Below, one piece after another: positions 18,229-28,400 of a stretch of DNA of 64,000 bases. The notes beneath the pieces are model-generated. The model searched no databases, was not told the origin of the DNA, and saw only the letters and a list, made by a program, of their open reading frames with translations. Position numbers and translations under genes: made by a program. The stretch lies in NCBI RefSeq assembly GCF_013393945.1, contig NZ_CP040297.1, forward strand, positions 434,001-498,000, written 5' to 3'. Position 1 is the stretch's first letter. Each line of letters starts with the position of its first letter. Source of the DNA: Nostoc sp. TCL26-01. Its GTDB lineage: Bacteria; Cyanobacteriota; Cyanobacteriia; Cyanobacteriales; Nostocaceae.

Positions 18229-18500
18229 ATTTTAAGTGCTAACAGTGTTGGATTATACTATTATCGCTATATGTTTGCCTGACATAATTGTTAATAATTG
18301 CAGCTTAAGAGGCATACAGCAATAAATCCAGCCAGGAAAGCTAGGACAAATCGAGGAATTCTGTTTTTTGGATCATGGAATAGCTTGATTTGTGGCAATG
18401 ATTTGTGATAGTTTTCTGTATAAAATACGATAATCCTATCGAGTTACAGTAGTTTTTGTTAAAGAACTCATCAATATCAGCACATTAGTGAAAATGTTTT

Positions 18501-19385
18501 ATGCCAATACAAACAGTTGGTATTTTAAGTCCGGGTGATATGGGACAAGCGATCGCCTCTGTTCTCAATCAACATGAATTGAAAACTATCGCCGCCCTAG
18601 AAAATCGCAGTCTCAGAACTCGACAATTAGCAGCCGCAGCCAATATCGAAGATGTGGGTTCCCTCACACAACTGGTAATTGAATCTGATGTGGTGTTGTC
18701 GGTTTTAGTCCCAGCCGCCGCCGCAGAAGTAGCAAAGCAAGTAGCTGAAGTAATAGATAATGTGGGGAAACCGATTCTTTATGTTGATGCGAATGCGATC
18801 GCACCCCAAAAGGTCAAGCGTATTGCCCACCTCATCGAATCAGTGGGAGGAACATTTGTAGATGCTGCAATTATCGGCCCACCTCCGAGAGTTCCCGGAC
18901 GTACTCGCATCTATGCTTCTGGAAAGCAAGCCAGTGAATTTCAACAACTAGGAAATTATGGATTAGATATTAGAGTAATTGGTGATGAAATCGGTCAAGC
19001 TTCGGGATTGAAAATGTCCTACGCCGCCTTAACTAAAGGATTAACAGCCATTGGCACAGAATTACTCATTGCTGCTCATCGTTTAGGTTTAGATGAGGAA
19101 CTATGGCAGGAAGTATCTCATAGCCAACCAGAACTAGCTGCTATACTCACTCGTTCTATTCCATCTATGACACCAAAAGCACATCGTTGGATTGGAGAAA
19201 TGGAAGAAATTGCCGAAACTTTTCAAGAGTTAGGTCTGACTGAGCGCATTTTTTACGGAGCAGCCGATGTTTATCGCCTAGTGAATGATACATCTTTAGG
19301 TCAGGAAACACCAGAAGAGTCTAACCGCGATCGCCTGTTGAGTGAAGTTATTACTACTCTGGCTGACGAAATTGCAGACGAGTGA
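18501..19385 (+). CDS. NAD(P)-binding dehydrogenase of the DUF1932 / 6-phosphogluconate dehydrogenase-like family
   Basis: The 294-residue cytosolic oxidoreductase begins with a Rossmann motif, VGILSPGDMGQAIASVL, as in beta-hydroxyacid dehydrogenases. The middle (DAAIIGPPPRVPGRTRIYASG) and the C-terminal helical part (GLKMSYAALTKGLTAIGTELL, then IPSMTPKAHRWIGEMEEIAETF) match the DUF1932 C-terminal domain. It would reduce or oxidise a hydroxyacid, but the substrate is unknown. The first codons and leader are duplicated in degenerate form at 17187-17320. The SDR gene follows 75 bp downstream and may once have been cotranscribed. Confidence 0.85.
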   Translation: MPIQTVGILSPGDMGQAIASVLNQHELKTIAALENRSLRTRQLAAAANIEDVGSLTQLVIESDVVLSVLVPAAAAEVAKQVAEVIDNVGKPILYVDANAIAPQKVKRIAHLIESVGGTFVDAAIIGPPPRVPGRTRIYASGKQASEFQQLGNYGLDIRVIGDEIGQASGLKMSYAALTKGLTAIGTELLIAAHRLGLDEELWQEVSHSQPELAAILTRSIPSMTPKAHRWIGEMEEIAETFQELGLTERIFYGAADVYRLVNDTSLGQETPEESNRDRLLSEVITTLADEIADE

Positions 19386-19460
19386 ACTTGATGCTTTTGC
19401 TGTTATTTAATTTGAATATGAAATTGAAAAAATTAATATTTTCAACATAGGTAAATCATT

Positions 19461-20473
19461 ATGAGCTTAGACCTAAAACTATCAGGTAAAACAGCAATTG
19501 TTACAGGTGGAAGTGCAGGTATTGGATTATCCACTGCCAAAGCTTTATATAGTGAAGGTGTGAATGTAGTTATTGCTGCTCGTAATCAAGAAAGGCTAGA
19601 TCAAGCAGTAGCTGATATCCAATCTTCACCGACTCCTGGTGCTAAAGTGATTGCCGTCAGTGCTAATTTGACTCAAGCAGAAAGTATCAATCAAATTGTC
19701 TCTACAACCTTGGCACAATTTGGTCAAATTGATATCTTAATTAACAATGCCGGTTCAGCCCGTGCAGGTGCTTTTTTGGAATTGGATGATGATGCCTTTT
19801 TGGATGCGTGGAATCTCAAGTTGTTAGGCTACATTCGCTTAGTGAGAGCAGTTGTACCTCATCAAAAAAATCGGCGCGATGGACGAATTGTCAACATTAT
19901 TGGTGGCGCAGGACGCACACCCCGTCCGTCCTTCCTCCCTGGTGGTACAACCAATGCTGCTTTACTGAACTTTACGCGAGGAATTTCCCAAGAGTTAGCC
20001 CAGCATAATATTCGTATTAACGCTATTTCACCAGGTCTAATACCAATTCACAAAAATCCTGATACATATAGCTTACTCGTTGGGTATTGTCCGCCCACCG
20101 TTAAAACGGTGGTCTCATAGCTTAAGTCCATTAAAATGGACTCTGATATTCAGTCCTCTTGAGAGGACTTTAGCTATGAGACAGGGATTTACAATCCCTG
20201 ACGGACTGACGGACTCACGTATTTGTATCATTATTAAAGTGAAATGGTATAACAGCTACAGAACGTGCTAAACGGCTAGCAGAGCAAAATGCTCACATCC
20301 GTGGTGTGAGTGTAGAGGAAATCAAAGCAGAATCGGTAAAAGCCATACCTTTGGGAAAAATCGTCAAGCCAGAAGAGATTGCGTCACTGGCTTTATTTTT
20401 AGTTTCTGATCTGGCCTCTTCAATTACTGGAGCAGAAATTCTGGTTGATGGTGGTAGTACTCCTGGAGTTTAG
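19461..20473 (+). pseudogene. Short-chain dehydrogenase gene interrupted by a miniature transposon
   Basis: The 5' part encodes a normal SDR start: VTGGSAGIGLSTAKALY cofactor motif, NNAG at about residue 94, and NAISPGL. At 20041 a 209-bp element breaks the frame, and a read-through product ends after about 26 foreign codons at 20120. The SDR resumes after 20252 with TATERAKRLAEQ and ends ...ASSITGAEILVDGGSTPGV at 20473. Removing the element plus one TAA restores SPGLTATERAKRL and a full protein of about 265 residues. The Tyr of the usual YxxxK motif is absent (GGTTNAALLNF instead), which seems to be a feature of this SDR subgroup rather than decay. The gene is probably non-functional now, though a truncated protein could be made. 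Confidence 0.9.
20041..20249 (-). mobile_element. Miniature inverted-repeat element, family B, copy 2 (inside SDR gene)
   Basis: A 209-bp element, the reverse complement of 69-286 with no substitutions; it lacks only the 9-nt tandem duplication of that copy. Termini are TACCAATTCAC and GTGAAATGGTA, flanked by TAA direct repeats (20038-20040 and 20250-20252). Excision would rebuild the SDR reading frame exactly, which proves the boundaries. It has no coding capacity and the same set of nested hairpins. The near-identity of the two copies indicates recent movement or recent gene conversion. Confidence 0.93.
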
Positions 20474-20730
20474 ACTGTATCCCCAACAAAGTTTCTTTAC
20501 ATCTTGCACTAGGCAATTTTCACGCCTGGTGCTTTTTAGTTGCTTATTCCATAAAATCATTTTATCAATTTAAAAACAAAGAGTGTTTGCTCTTATCTGA
20601 GTTCAAGCATAATATTAGCTCATGAATCTCATCAGCTTACTTGCTGGAGAAAAAATTACATCTTAATTAATAGCGATCGCTTCAATTATTTTAACACATA
20701 ATTGAGCTAAATTTTTGCGGAGGAATACTC

Positions 20731-21405
20731 ATGACTTGGTTAATTGGTACAATAATTCTTGGCATATCTGCGGCTTTTGCGACAACATTTGATGACAATT
20801 TATATCTGACAGCTTTTTTCGGTAAAGTCAACCATGCTTTTCGTCCTAGACATATTATCATTGGCGAATTTGTGGGATTTACAATATTAGTAATGGCTAG
20901 CCTTCCTGGTTTCTTCGGTGGTTTAGTTCTTCCAGAAGCATGGATTGGATTGCTAGGACTACTTCCCATTATCATTGGGGTCAGTCATTTAATCAGTCGA
21001 AAACAAGAAGAAGATACTGTACAAGATATATCAGTTAAACTGAGCCATAGAGCGAATCCCCAGCGTCGGAAAAAATCTTTAATAGCCACACTCAAAGACC
21101 CACAGACATATCGTGTTTCTGCCGTAACTATTGCCAATGGGGGAAATAATATTGGCATTTATGTGCCATTATTTGCTAGTAGCAATGTTCCTAGTTTAGC
21201 AGTAATATTATGTGTTTGTTATGCAGCAATTGGACTGTGGTGTTTTGTTTCCTACAACTTGACTCGAAATCCTGTCATGGCTACTGTCATGACGCGCTAC
21301 GGTCGAAAAATATTTCCTTTTATCCTAATTTACTTAGGATTATCTATCATTATCAAAAGTGGAACTTATGAACTTTTTCCTAGTGTAGCAATGCTGTTTA
21401 AGTAA
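20731..21405 (+). CDS. CadD-family cadmium resistance transporter-like membrane protein
   Basis: A 224-residue inner-membrane protein with about five hydrophobic segments: residues 3-20, 38-60, 64-82, about 140-165 and 190-215. The N-terminus (GTIILGISAAFATTFDDNLYLTAFF) and the conserved ANGGNNIGIYVPLFAS stretch near residue 138 match the CadD/Cad family, whose characterised members give cadmium resistance or export cations. A basic cytoplasmic loop (residues 88-120, SRKQEEDTVQDISVKLSHRA) links the halves. GGAGGA lies 7 nt before the ATG. The small secreted protein gene begins within about 35 bp and is probably cotranscribed. The substrate is not determined by sequence. Confidence 0.85.
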   Translation: MTWLIGTIILGISAAFATTFDDNLYLTAFFGKVNHAFRPRHIIIGEFVGFTILVMASLPGFFGGLVLPEAWIGLLGLLPIIIGVSHLISRKQEEDTVQDISVKLSHRANPQRRKKSLIATLKDPQTYRVSAVTIANGGNNIGIYVPLFASSNVPSLAVILCVCYAAIGLWCFVSYNLTRNPVMATVMTRYGRKIFPFILIYLGLSIIIKSGTYELFPSVAMLFK

Positions 21406-21440
21406 ATCATTCTTAGTAGATGCAAGCTAAAATTAAACAA

Positions 21441-21752
21441 ATGAAAAATTTCCCTATTGCTTTAATGACTTTAATTCTTTTAATTAATTTAGTAGTTTCT
21501 GCTCCGTCTTGGGCTGATCAAACACAGTTAAATTTCAGTTCTGATTATTTCATCGGGCAAAAAGTTACTTGGCTGTATAAAGCTCGTGCTGACTCTGAGA
21601 AGATCCAAAGGATTCCTGCTCAAGTTGTCAAATTAGGCTCTAAGCAAATACAGATTAAAGTACAGAATAAGAAAAATGAATTTATTAATCGTTGGGTAAG
21701 TAGAGACAGATTGGAAGTTGACAAAAGTGAGAATTTTTTGCAGAAATCTTGA
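21441..21752 (+). CDS. Small secreted hypothetical protein
   Basis: The frame is open from 21420, but the ATG at 21441 (MKNFPIALMTLILLINLVVS) gives a clean signal peptide with a likely cleavage after APSWA, so it is preferred. The earlier ATG would add seven residues. The mature part of about 75 residues, with GQKVTWLYKAR, IPAQVVKLGSKQIQIKVQNK and RWVSRDRLE, looks like a small beta-rich, SH3-like domain. It is coupled to the CadD-like gene (36-bp gap) and may be a periplasmic partner. No family is recognised. Confidence 0.65.
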   Translation: MKNFPIALMTLILLINLVVSAPSWADQTQLNFSSDYFIGQKVTWLYKARADSEKIQRIPAQVVKLGSKQIQIKVQNKKNEFINRWVSRDRLEVDKSENFLQKS

Positions 21753-21801
21753 AGAAGAATTCAGAATACCCTACGGGATCTTGCTACAAGAGTCATGCTG
21801 A

Positions 21802-21887
21802 TACCATTTCACGTTAATTATGATACACATAAATCATGTAGAGACGTTGCTATGCAACGTCTCTACTGTTTTTTGTGACCAATGGGG
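21802..21887 (+). mobile_element. Degenerate relic related to family B element
   Basis: TACCATTTCACGTTAATTATGATACA at 21802 onward differs by only two bases from the left end of the family B elements (TACCATTTCACTTTAATAATGATACA). A possible decayed right end, TTTTTTGTGACCAATGG, lies near 21870-21887. The core is replaced by a 29-bp palindrome. No target duplication is evident. Confidence 0.5.
21838..21866. repeat. 29-bp perfect palindrome, copy 1
   Basis: GTAGAGACGTTGC-TAT-GCAACGTCTCTAC forms a perfect 13-bp stem with a 3-nt loop. The same stem with loop ACT occurs at 42674-42702, where it interrupts a gene. This is a dispersed hairpin element of cyanobacterial genomes. Confidence 0.85.
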
Positions 21888-22157
21888 TCGAACTCTTAAG
21901 AAAACGTATGTTTTTTTCGCTCTACTTCAGCAGCTTTAATTCCCTGTGACAACACCGTACTTCCGACTTTTTTAAGTATATTTACAGTTTTTGGGAAAAA
22001 TTTAATTAAAAATTTATGCTTGTATTTGATTAATTAAGTGTATTCTTGTATGAATCAAAATATATATGACACTTGCTATTATTCTTAACACTTAATTAAA
22101 TCTGAAAGAGATGAGCCAGAATTTTGCAGTTCAAGGACTTGTGATAGCGATCGCCTT

Positions 22158-22188
22158 CAGTAGCCAAACCCCAGTATTTTGGCTACTG
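22158..22188. terminator. Hairpin in the spacer before the giant gene
   Basis: CAGTAGCCAAA (22158-22168) pairs with TTTGGCTACTG (22178-22188) across a 9-nt loop. It lies in a 660-bp spacer (21753-22412) that otherwise holds the family B relic, AT-rich sequence and two HIP1 sites. Role uncertain: terminator or repeat. Confidence 0.4.
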
Positions 22189-22412
22189 ACTTCCAAAAAC
22201 CTCCCATGAATGCAATATTCACTAAACCGCTTCAGTTTCTTGACTGAGTCCCAAAGTAATTGCCATATCAAATTTTGGATTTTGACCAATCGCTATTCCC
22301 TCATAGTCTGCTTTAGGTGTGTTTCCTGTGTTTTTGGTGTATGAGCGATCGTCCATCACCCTTCATTATTACCTAATTAACTCCCCTTGTAACCTAAAAA
22401 AGCAACAATCCT

Positions 22413-25400
22413 ATGACATTTACACCCTACCTAGTTTCCGACATCAACCAAACATCTTTTGGTTCTAATCCTCGTAGTTTTATTACTGCTGGCAACTTTC
22501 TCTATTTCATCGCCGATAATGATATCAATGGCACGGAATTATGGCAAGTTAACCAAACCACTGGTGTCGTTAGTGTTGTTGAGATTAATTCTGGTAGTGG
22601 TAGTTCAAATCCCAATTATTTAACCAATGTCAATGGTACACTCTACTTCACAGCTTATGACCCAACAAATGGTTATGAATTGTGGAAAATTGGCGCGAAT
22701 GGAATAGCAACATTAGTTAATCTTGGTAATGGTGGTTCTTCGCCAAATTACTTAACCAATGTCAATGGTACGCTCTACTTTCAAGCATATACTCCCAATG
22801 GTTATGAATTATGGAAGATTGACCCCACTACAGGAACTCCCAGTGTTATCGATATCATTTCTAGTAGTGGTAGTTCTTATCCCAGCAATCTCACTAATGT
22901 TAATGGCGTTCTGTATTTCCTAGCAGAAAGCTATAACGGTATAAACTATCTTGGACGAGAATTATGGAAACTAGATCCGACTACAGGTAGTCCAGTTTTT
23001 CTCAAAGACATTCAAGTTGGTAGTGGGAGTTCTAACCCAGGAAACCTGACTTACAGTAATGGCAAAATCTATTTTACTGCTGATGATTTTACTAATGAGG
23101 TAGAGCTTTGGCAAACAGATGGGACTGCGGCTGGGACACGTCTTACCCAAGATATTAATCAAACCACTTATAGTTCCAATCCGCGTAATTTTATTAACGT
23201 TGGGGGCATTCTTTACTTCATTGCCGATAATGATGTTAATGGTACTGAATTATGGAAATCTAACCCTACAACGGGTGTTGTTAGTATTGTTGAAATCAAT
23301 GTAGGTAGCGGTGGTTCTAATCCCAATTATTTAACCAATGTCAATGGCACACTCTACTTCACAGCTTATGACCCGACTAATGGTACTGAACTGTGGAGAA
23401 TTGGCACAAATGGAACACCCACATTAGTTAATCTTGGTAATGGTGGTTCAAATCCAACGAATTTAACTAATGTTAATGGTAGGCTCTATTTTCAAGCATA
23501 TAATCCCACCAATAGCTATGAATTGTGGAAGATTGATCCCACTACCGGAACTCCCAGTGTTATTGATATCGTTTCTGGTAATGGTAGTTCCAGTCCATAT
23601 AACTTAACTAATATTAATGGTATTCTTTACTTCGTTGCCTATACAGCAACTACAGGTTATGAACTATGGAAGTTAAATCCTGCTGATGATTTACCTGTTT
23701 TAGTCAGCGATATTTACTCAGGTGTAAATAGTTCCAATCCTAGCAACTTTATTAATTCTGGTGGAACAGTTTACTTCATTGCTAATAACGGAACTAGTGG
23801 AACTGAACTATTTCGGATTAATCCCACTACCGGTAATCCAGTTTTATTAGATATTTATGCTGGTGCAAATGGTTCTAATCCCAATAATTTAATAGATGTC
23901 AACGGCACATTGTATTTTAAAGCCAATGATGGAGTTAATGGCAGTCAATTATGGAAGATAGACCCGACTACAGGAAATCCTGTGCGGTTAGTAGTGCCGA
24001 ACCTATATGCTAACAACGCTGATTACCTCGATAGCTTCACCAATGTCGGCGGTAAACTCTATTTCCGCAACTCTTACTATAATAATGAATTCACAATTTA
24101 TCGACCGTTGTACACTATCGACTCCTCAACAGGTAATCCTGTGATTGTCGCTGGAGTATCTTCTGTAGATTATATTACTAACATTAATGGAGTCCTCTAT
24201 TTCAGTGGCAGTAGTAGTGCGGCTGGTCAAGAATTGTGGAAACTTGACCCGACAACGGGAAATCCTGTTGTTGTAGATATTGTCACTGGTAGTGGTAGTT
24301 CTTCTCCTCAATCTTTCACAAATGTTAATGGCACTCTTTTCTTTACGGCTGCTAACTCTGCTAATGGTCAAGAGTTATGGAAGTTAGATAATAGTGGTAA
24401 TCCCGTTTTAGTTAAAGATATTCGCACGGGAACAAGTAGTTCATCACCGAGTAACCTTTTTAATGTTAATGGAACTCTATACTTCACTGCTGATAATGGG
24501 ATTAATGGGGTAGAACTGTGGAAAAGTGATGGTACTCCTGCGGGTACAGTTTTAGCGAAAGATATTAATGAAAGAACTTTCAGTTCTAATCCCAATAAAC
24601 TAATTGATGTCAATAACACACTCTATTTTATTGCTAACGATGGCGTAAATGGTTCTCAATTCTGGAAGATAGATCCAACTACGGGGAATCCTGTGCGGTT
24701 GGTGGTTCCAAATTTGTACACTAACAATGCTGATTATCTTGATAGCTTCACAATTGTTGGCAGTAAACTATATTTCCGCAATTCTTATTACAACAATGAT
24801 TTCACAATTTATCGCCCACTGTATACCATCGACGCAACTACGGGAAATCCGGTGACAGTTGCAGGGGTATCATATGTAGATAATCTGACGAATATTAATG
24901 GTATTCTCTATTTCAGTGCTTATGATAATACTTCTGGCACTGAATTGTGGAAACTAGACCCCAGCACAGGTACTCCATCTGTCATTGATATTAATTCGGG
25001 TGCGGGTTCTTCTTCTCCTGACAATTTCACCAGTGTTAATGGGACGATTTTCTTTACTGCTAATAATGCCACTAGTGGGACTGAACTGTGGAAATTAGAC
25101 GCTAGAGGAAATGCTGTCTTAGTTAAAGATATTCGCACCGGAAGTAATAGTTCATCACCAAGTAATCTGTTTAATGTCAACGGGACTCTTTACTTCACTG
25201 CTGATAATGGGATTAATGGGATAGAACTGTGGAAGAGTGATGGTACTGATGCGGGGACGGTTTTAGCTAAAGATGTCAATGGCCGAACTTTCAGTTCTAA
25301 TCCCAATAAACTAATCGATTTCAATAACACACTCTATTTTATTGCTAACGATGGCGTAAATGGTTCTCAATTCTGGAAGATAGACCCGACTACGGGAAAT

Positions 25401-28400
25401 CCAGTGCGGTTGGTGGTTCCAAATTTGTACACTAACAACGCTGATTATCTTGATAGCTTCACAATTGTTGGCGGTAAACTATATTTCCGCAATTCTTATT
25501 ACAACAACGATTTCACGATTTATCGCCCACTGTATACCATCGACGCAACTACGGGAAATCCGGTGACAGTTGCAGGGGTATCATATGTAGATAATCTGAC
25601 GAATATTAATGGTATTCTCTATTTCAGTGCTTATGATAATACTTCTGGCACTGAATTGTGGAAACTAGACCCCAGCACAGGTACTCCATCTGTCATTGAT
25701 ATTAATTCGGGTGCGGGTTCTTCTTCTCCTGACAATTTCACCAGTGTTAATGGGACGATTTTCTTTACTGCTAATAATGCCACTAGTGGGACTGAACTGT
25801 GGAAATTAGACGCTACAGGAAATGCTGTTTTAGTTAAGGATATTTATTCTGGTGGTAATAGTTCATCACCGAGTAATCTGTTCAATGTCAATGGCACTCT
25901 TTACTTCACAGCCAATGATGGAACTAACGGTATAGAACTGTGGAAAAGTAATGGTACTACGGCTGGGACAGTACAGTTAGAAATTTATTCTGGTGCTAAT
26001 AGTTCTAATATTAGTAACTTGATAAATGTTGCTGGAGTTCTCTACTTTACAGCGATTAATGCTAGCAATGGTCAAGAACTCTGGCGGATTAATTCTACTA
26101 CAGGTAATGCTGAAGTTGTTGATATTAATACTGGTAGTGGTAGTTCAAATCCCAATTATTTAACCAATGTCAATGGTACTCTCTACTTCCAAGCTTATGA
26201 CCCTACTAATGGTTATGAATTGTGGAAAATTGGCGCGAATGGAACGGCGACATTAGTAAATCTGGGTAATGGTGGTTCTAATCCCAATTATTTAACTAAC
26301 GTTAATGGTACTCTTTACTTCCAAGCATATACTCAAACTAATGGCTATGAATTGTGGAAGATTGACCCCACTACAGGAACTCCCAGTGTCATTGATATTA
26401 TTTCTGGTAGCGGTAGTTCTTCTCCCAGCAATTTAACTAATGTCAATGGCATTCTCTATTTCTTAGCAGAAAGCTATAATGGCGTAAATTATCTTGGTCG
26501 AGAGTTATGGAGACTAGACCCGACTACAGGTAGTCCAGTTTTTGTTGGAGATATTCAAGTAGGTAGCGGTAGTTCTAACCCAGGAAATCTGACCTATAGC
26601 AATGGCAAACTCTATTTTACTGCTGATAACTTAACGCAAGGAGTAGAACTTTGGGCTGTTGATGTTAATAGTGTCAACACTGTTGGTAGTGTAGCTAAAA
26701 CAGGGAACGAAGACCAAGTTATTACTTTTCTAGCTACTGATTTTTCCAGTGTTTTTAGCAGTAGCGGTGGTACATCGCTAGCGAAGATTCAAGTCGTCCA
26801 GTTACCGAGTAATGGTGTCCTGAAACTGGGAACGAATAACGTTACAGTCAATCAAGAAATTGCTGTAGCAAATTTGGGGAATTTAACCTTTGTCCCCAAT
26901 GCAAATTTTAACGGAACTGCTGGGTTTACTTGGAATGGTTCTGATGGTACTGCTTATGCAGCTAATCCATCAAATGTCATCTTCACTATCAATGCGGTGA
27001 ATGATGTCCCGGAAGTTATCAATCCAATTCCCAATGTTAATTTCTATAGCAATAGTCCCTCAAATTTCACTTTTTCTGAGACTGCTTTCCGTGATGTGGA
27101 TTTGGGAGACTCTCTGACTTACTCTGCAACTTTAGCTGATGGAAGTCCTTTACCGAGTTGGTTAACTTTCAATGGCAGAAATTTTAGTGGTAATGCTCCA
27201 ATTTCTAGTGCTGGACAGTTAGAAATTAAGGTAACAGCTAGAGATACAAATAACGCTTCAGCTACAGATAACTTTATTCTCAATATTATCAACAGCGCAC
27301 CCACTTTTATCTCCCTGAGCAATAACTCCATTCCCGAAAATAGTGCTGACAATAGTGTAATTGGAACTCTCAGTTCCAGCGATGCGAATACTAACGATAC
27401 TCACACCTATACTCTAGTTAATAATGCGGGAGGAAGATTTGCACTCAATGGTAATCAACTAATTGTAGCGAATGGTGGATTGCTAGACTATGAAACAGCC
27501 ACTCAGCATACCATTCGCGTAAAAACTACCGATAGCAGTGGTTTATCTTATGAAAGAGATATTGCGATCGCCATCTCCAATGTCAATGATGCCTTTGCTG
27601 GGACTTTATCTTTCACCTCAGCAACTTACAGTGTCAACGAAGATGGTACACCTGTTGCTGTAGTTACTGTGCAACGCACCGGCGGTAGCGAAGGATTTGT
27701 CCGTGCTAATGTGAGTCTCAGCAATGGCACAGCAACCTATCCAGCCGATTATAATACCACATCTGTGGCTGTGAATTTCGCCAATGGGGAAACTAGTCAG
27801 ACAGTTACCATCCCCATTGTGAATGATGCGATCGCCGAAACCAATGAAACCATCAACCTCACCCTCACCAACCCCCAAGGCGGTGCAACTCTGGGGACAC
27901 AAACGACGGCGGTATTGACAATTATTGACAACGACCAACCAAAACCTGGAACTTTAGCTTTTAGTCAGTCCAGCTTTGCAGTTAATGAAGATGGGACAGC
28001 AGTTACCGCCGTTACTTTAACTCGCACTGGGGGAAGTGATGGTGCAGTTAGCGTCACAGTTAACTTGAGTAATGGCACAGCAACAGCGCCTAATGACTAT
28101 ACTAATACTCCCATTACTGTGAATTTCGCGGCGGGAGAAACTAGTCAAACCTTTACTATCCCCATCGCTAACGATACTTTAGTTGAGGGTAACGAGACAA
28201 TTAACCTCTCTTTGGCTAATCCTACCGGTGGTGCAATTCTGGGTAGTCAAAAGAATGCAACTTTGGTAATTATCGATAACGATGTGCAGTTAGCCTTTGC
28301 TAATAGCACTTTCAGCGTTAATGAGGATGGTACTCCCATTAACCAAGTTACAGTAGTCCGCAGTGGTTTAACTAGTACCGCCGTCTCTGCAACCATCCAA

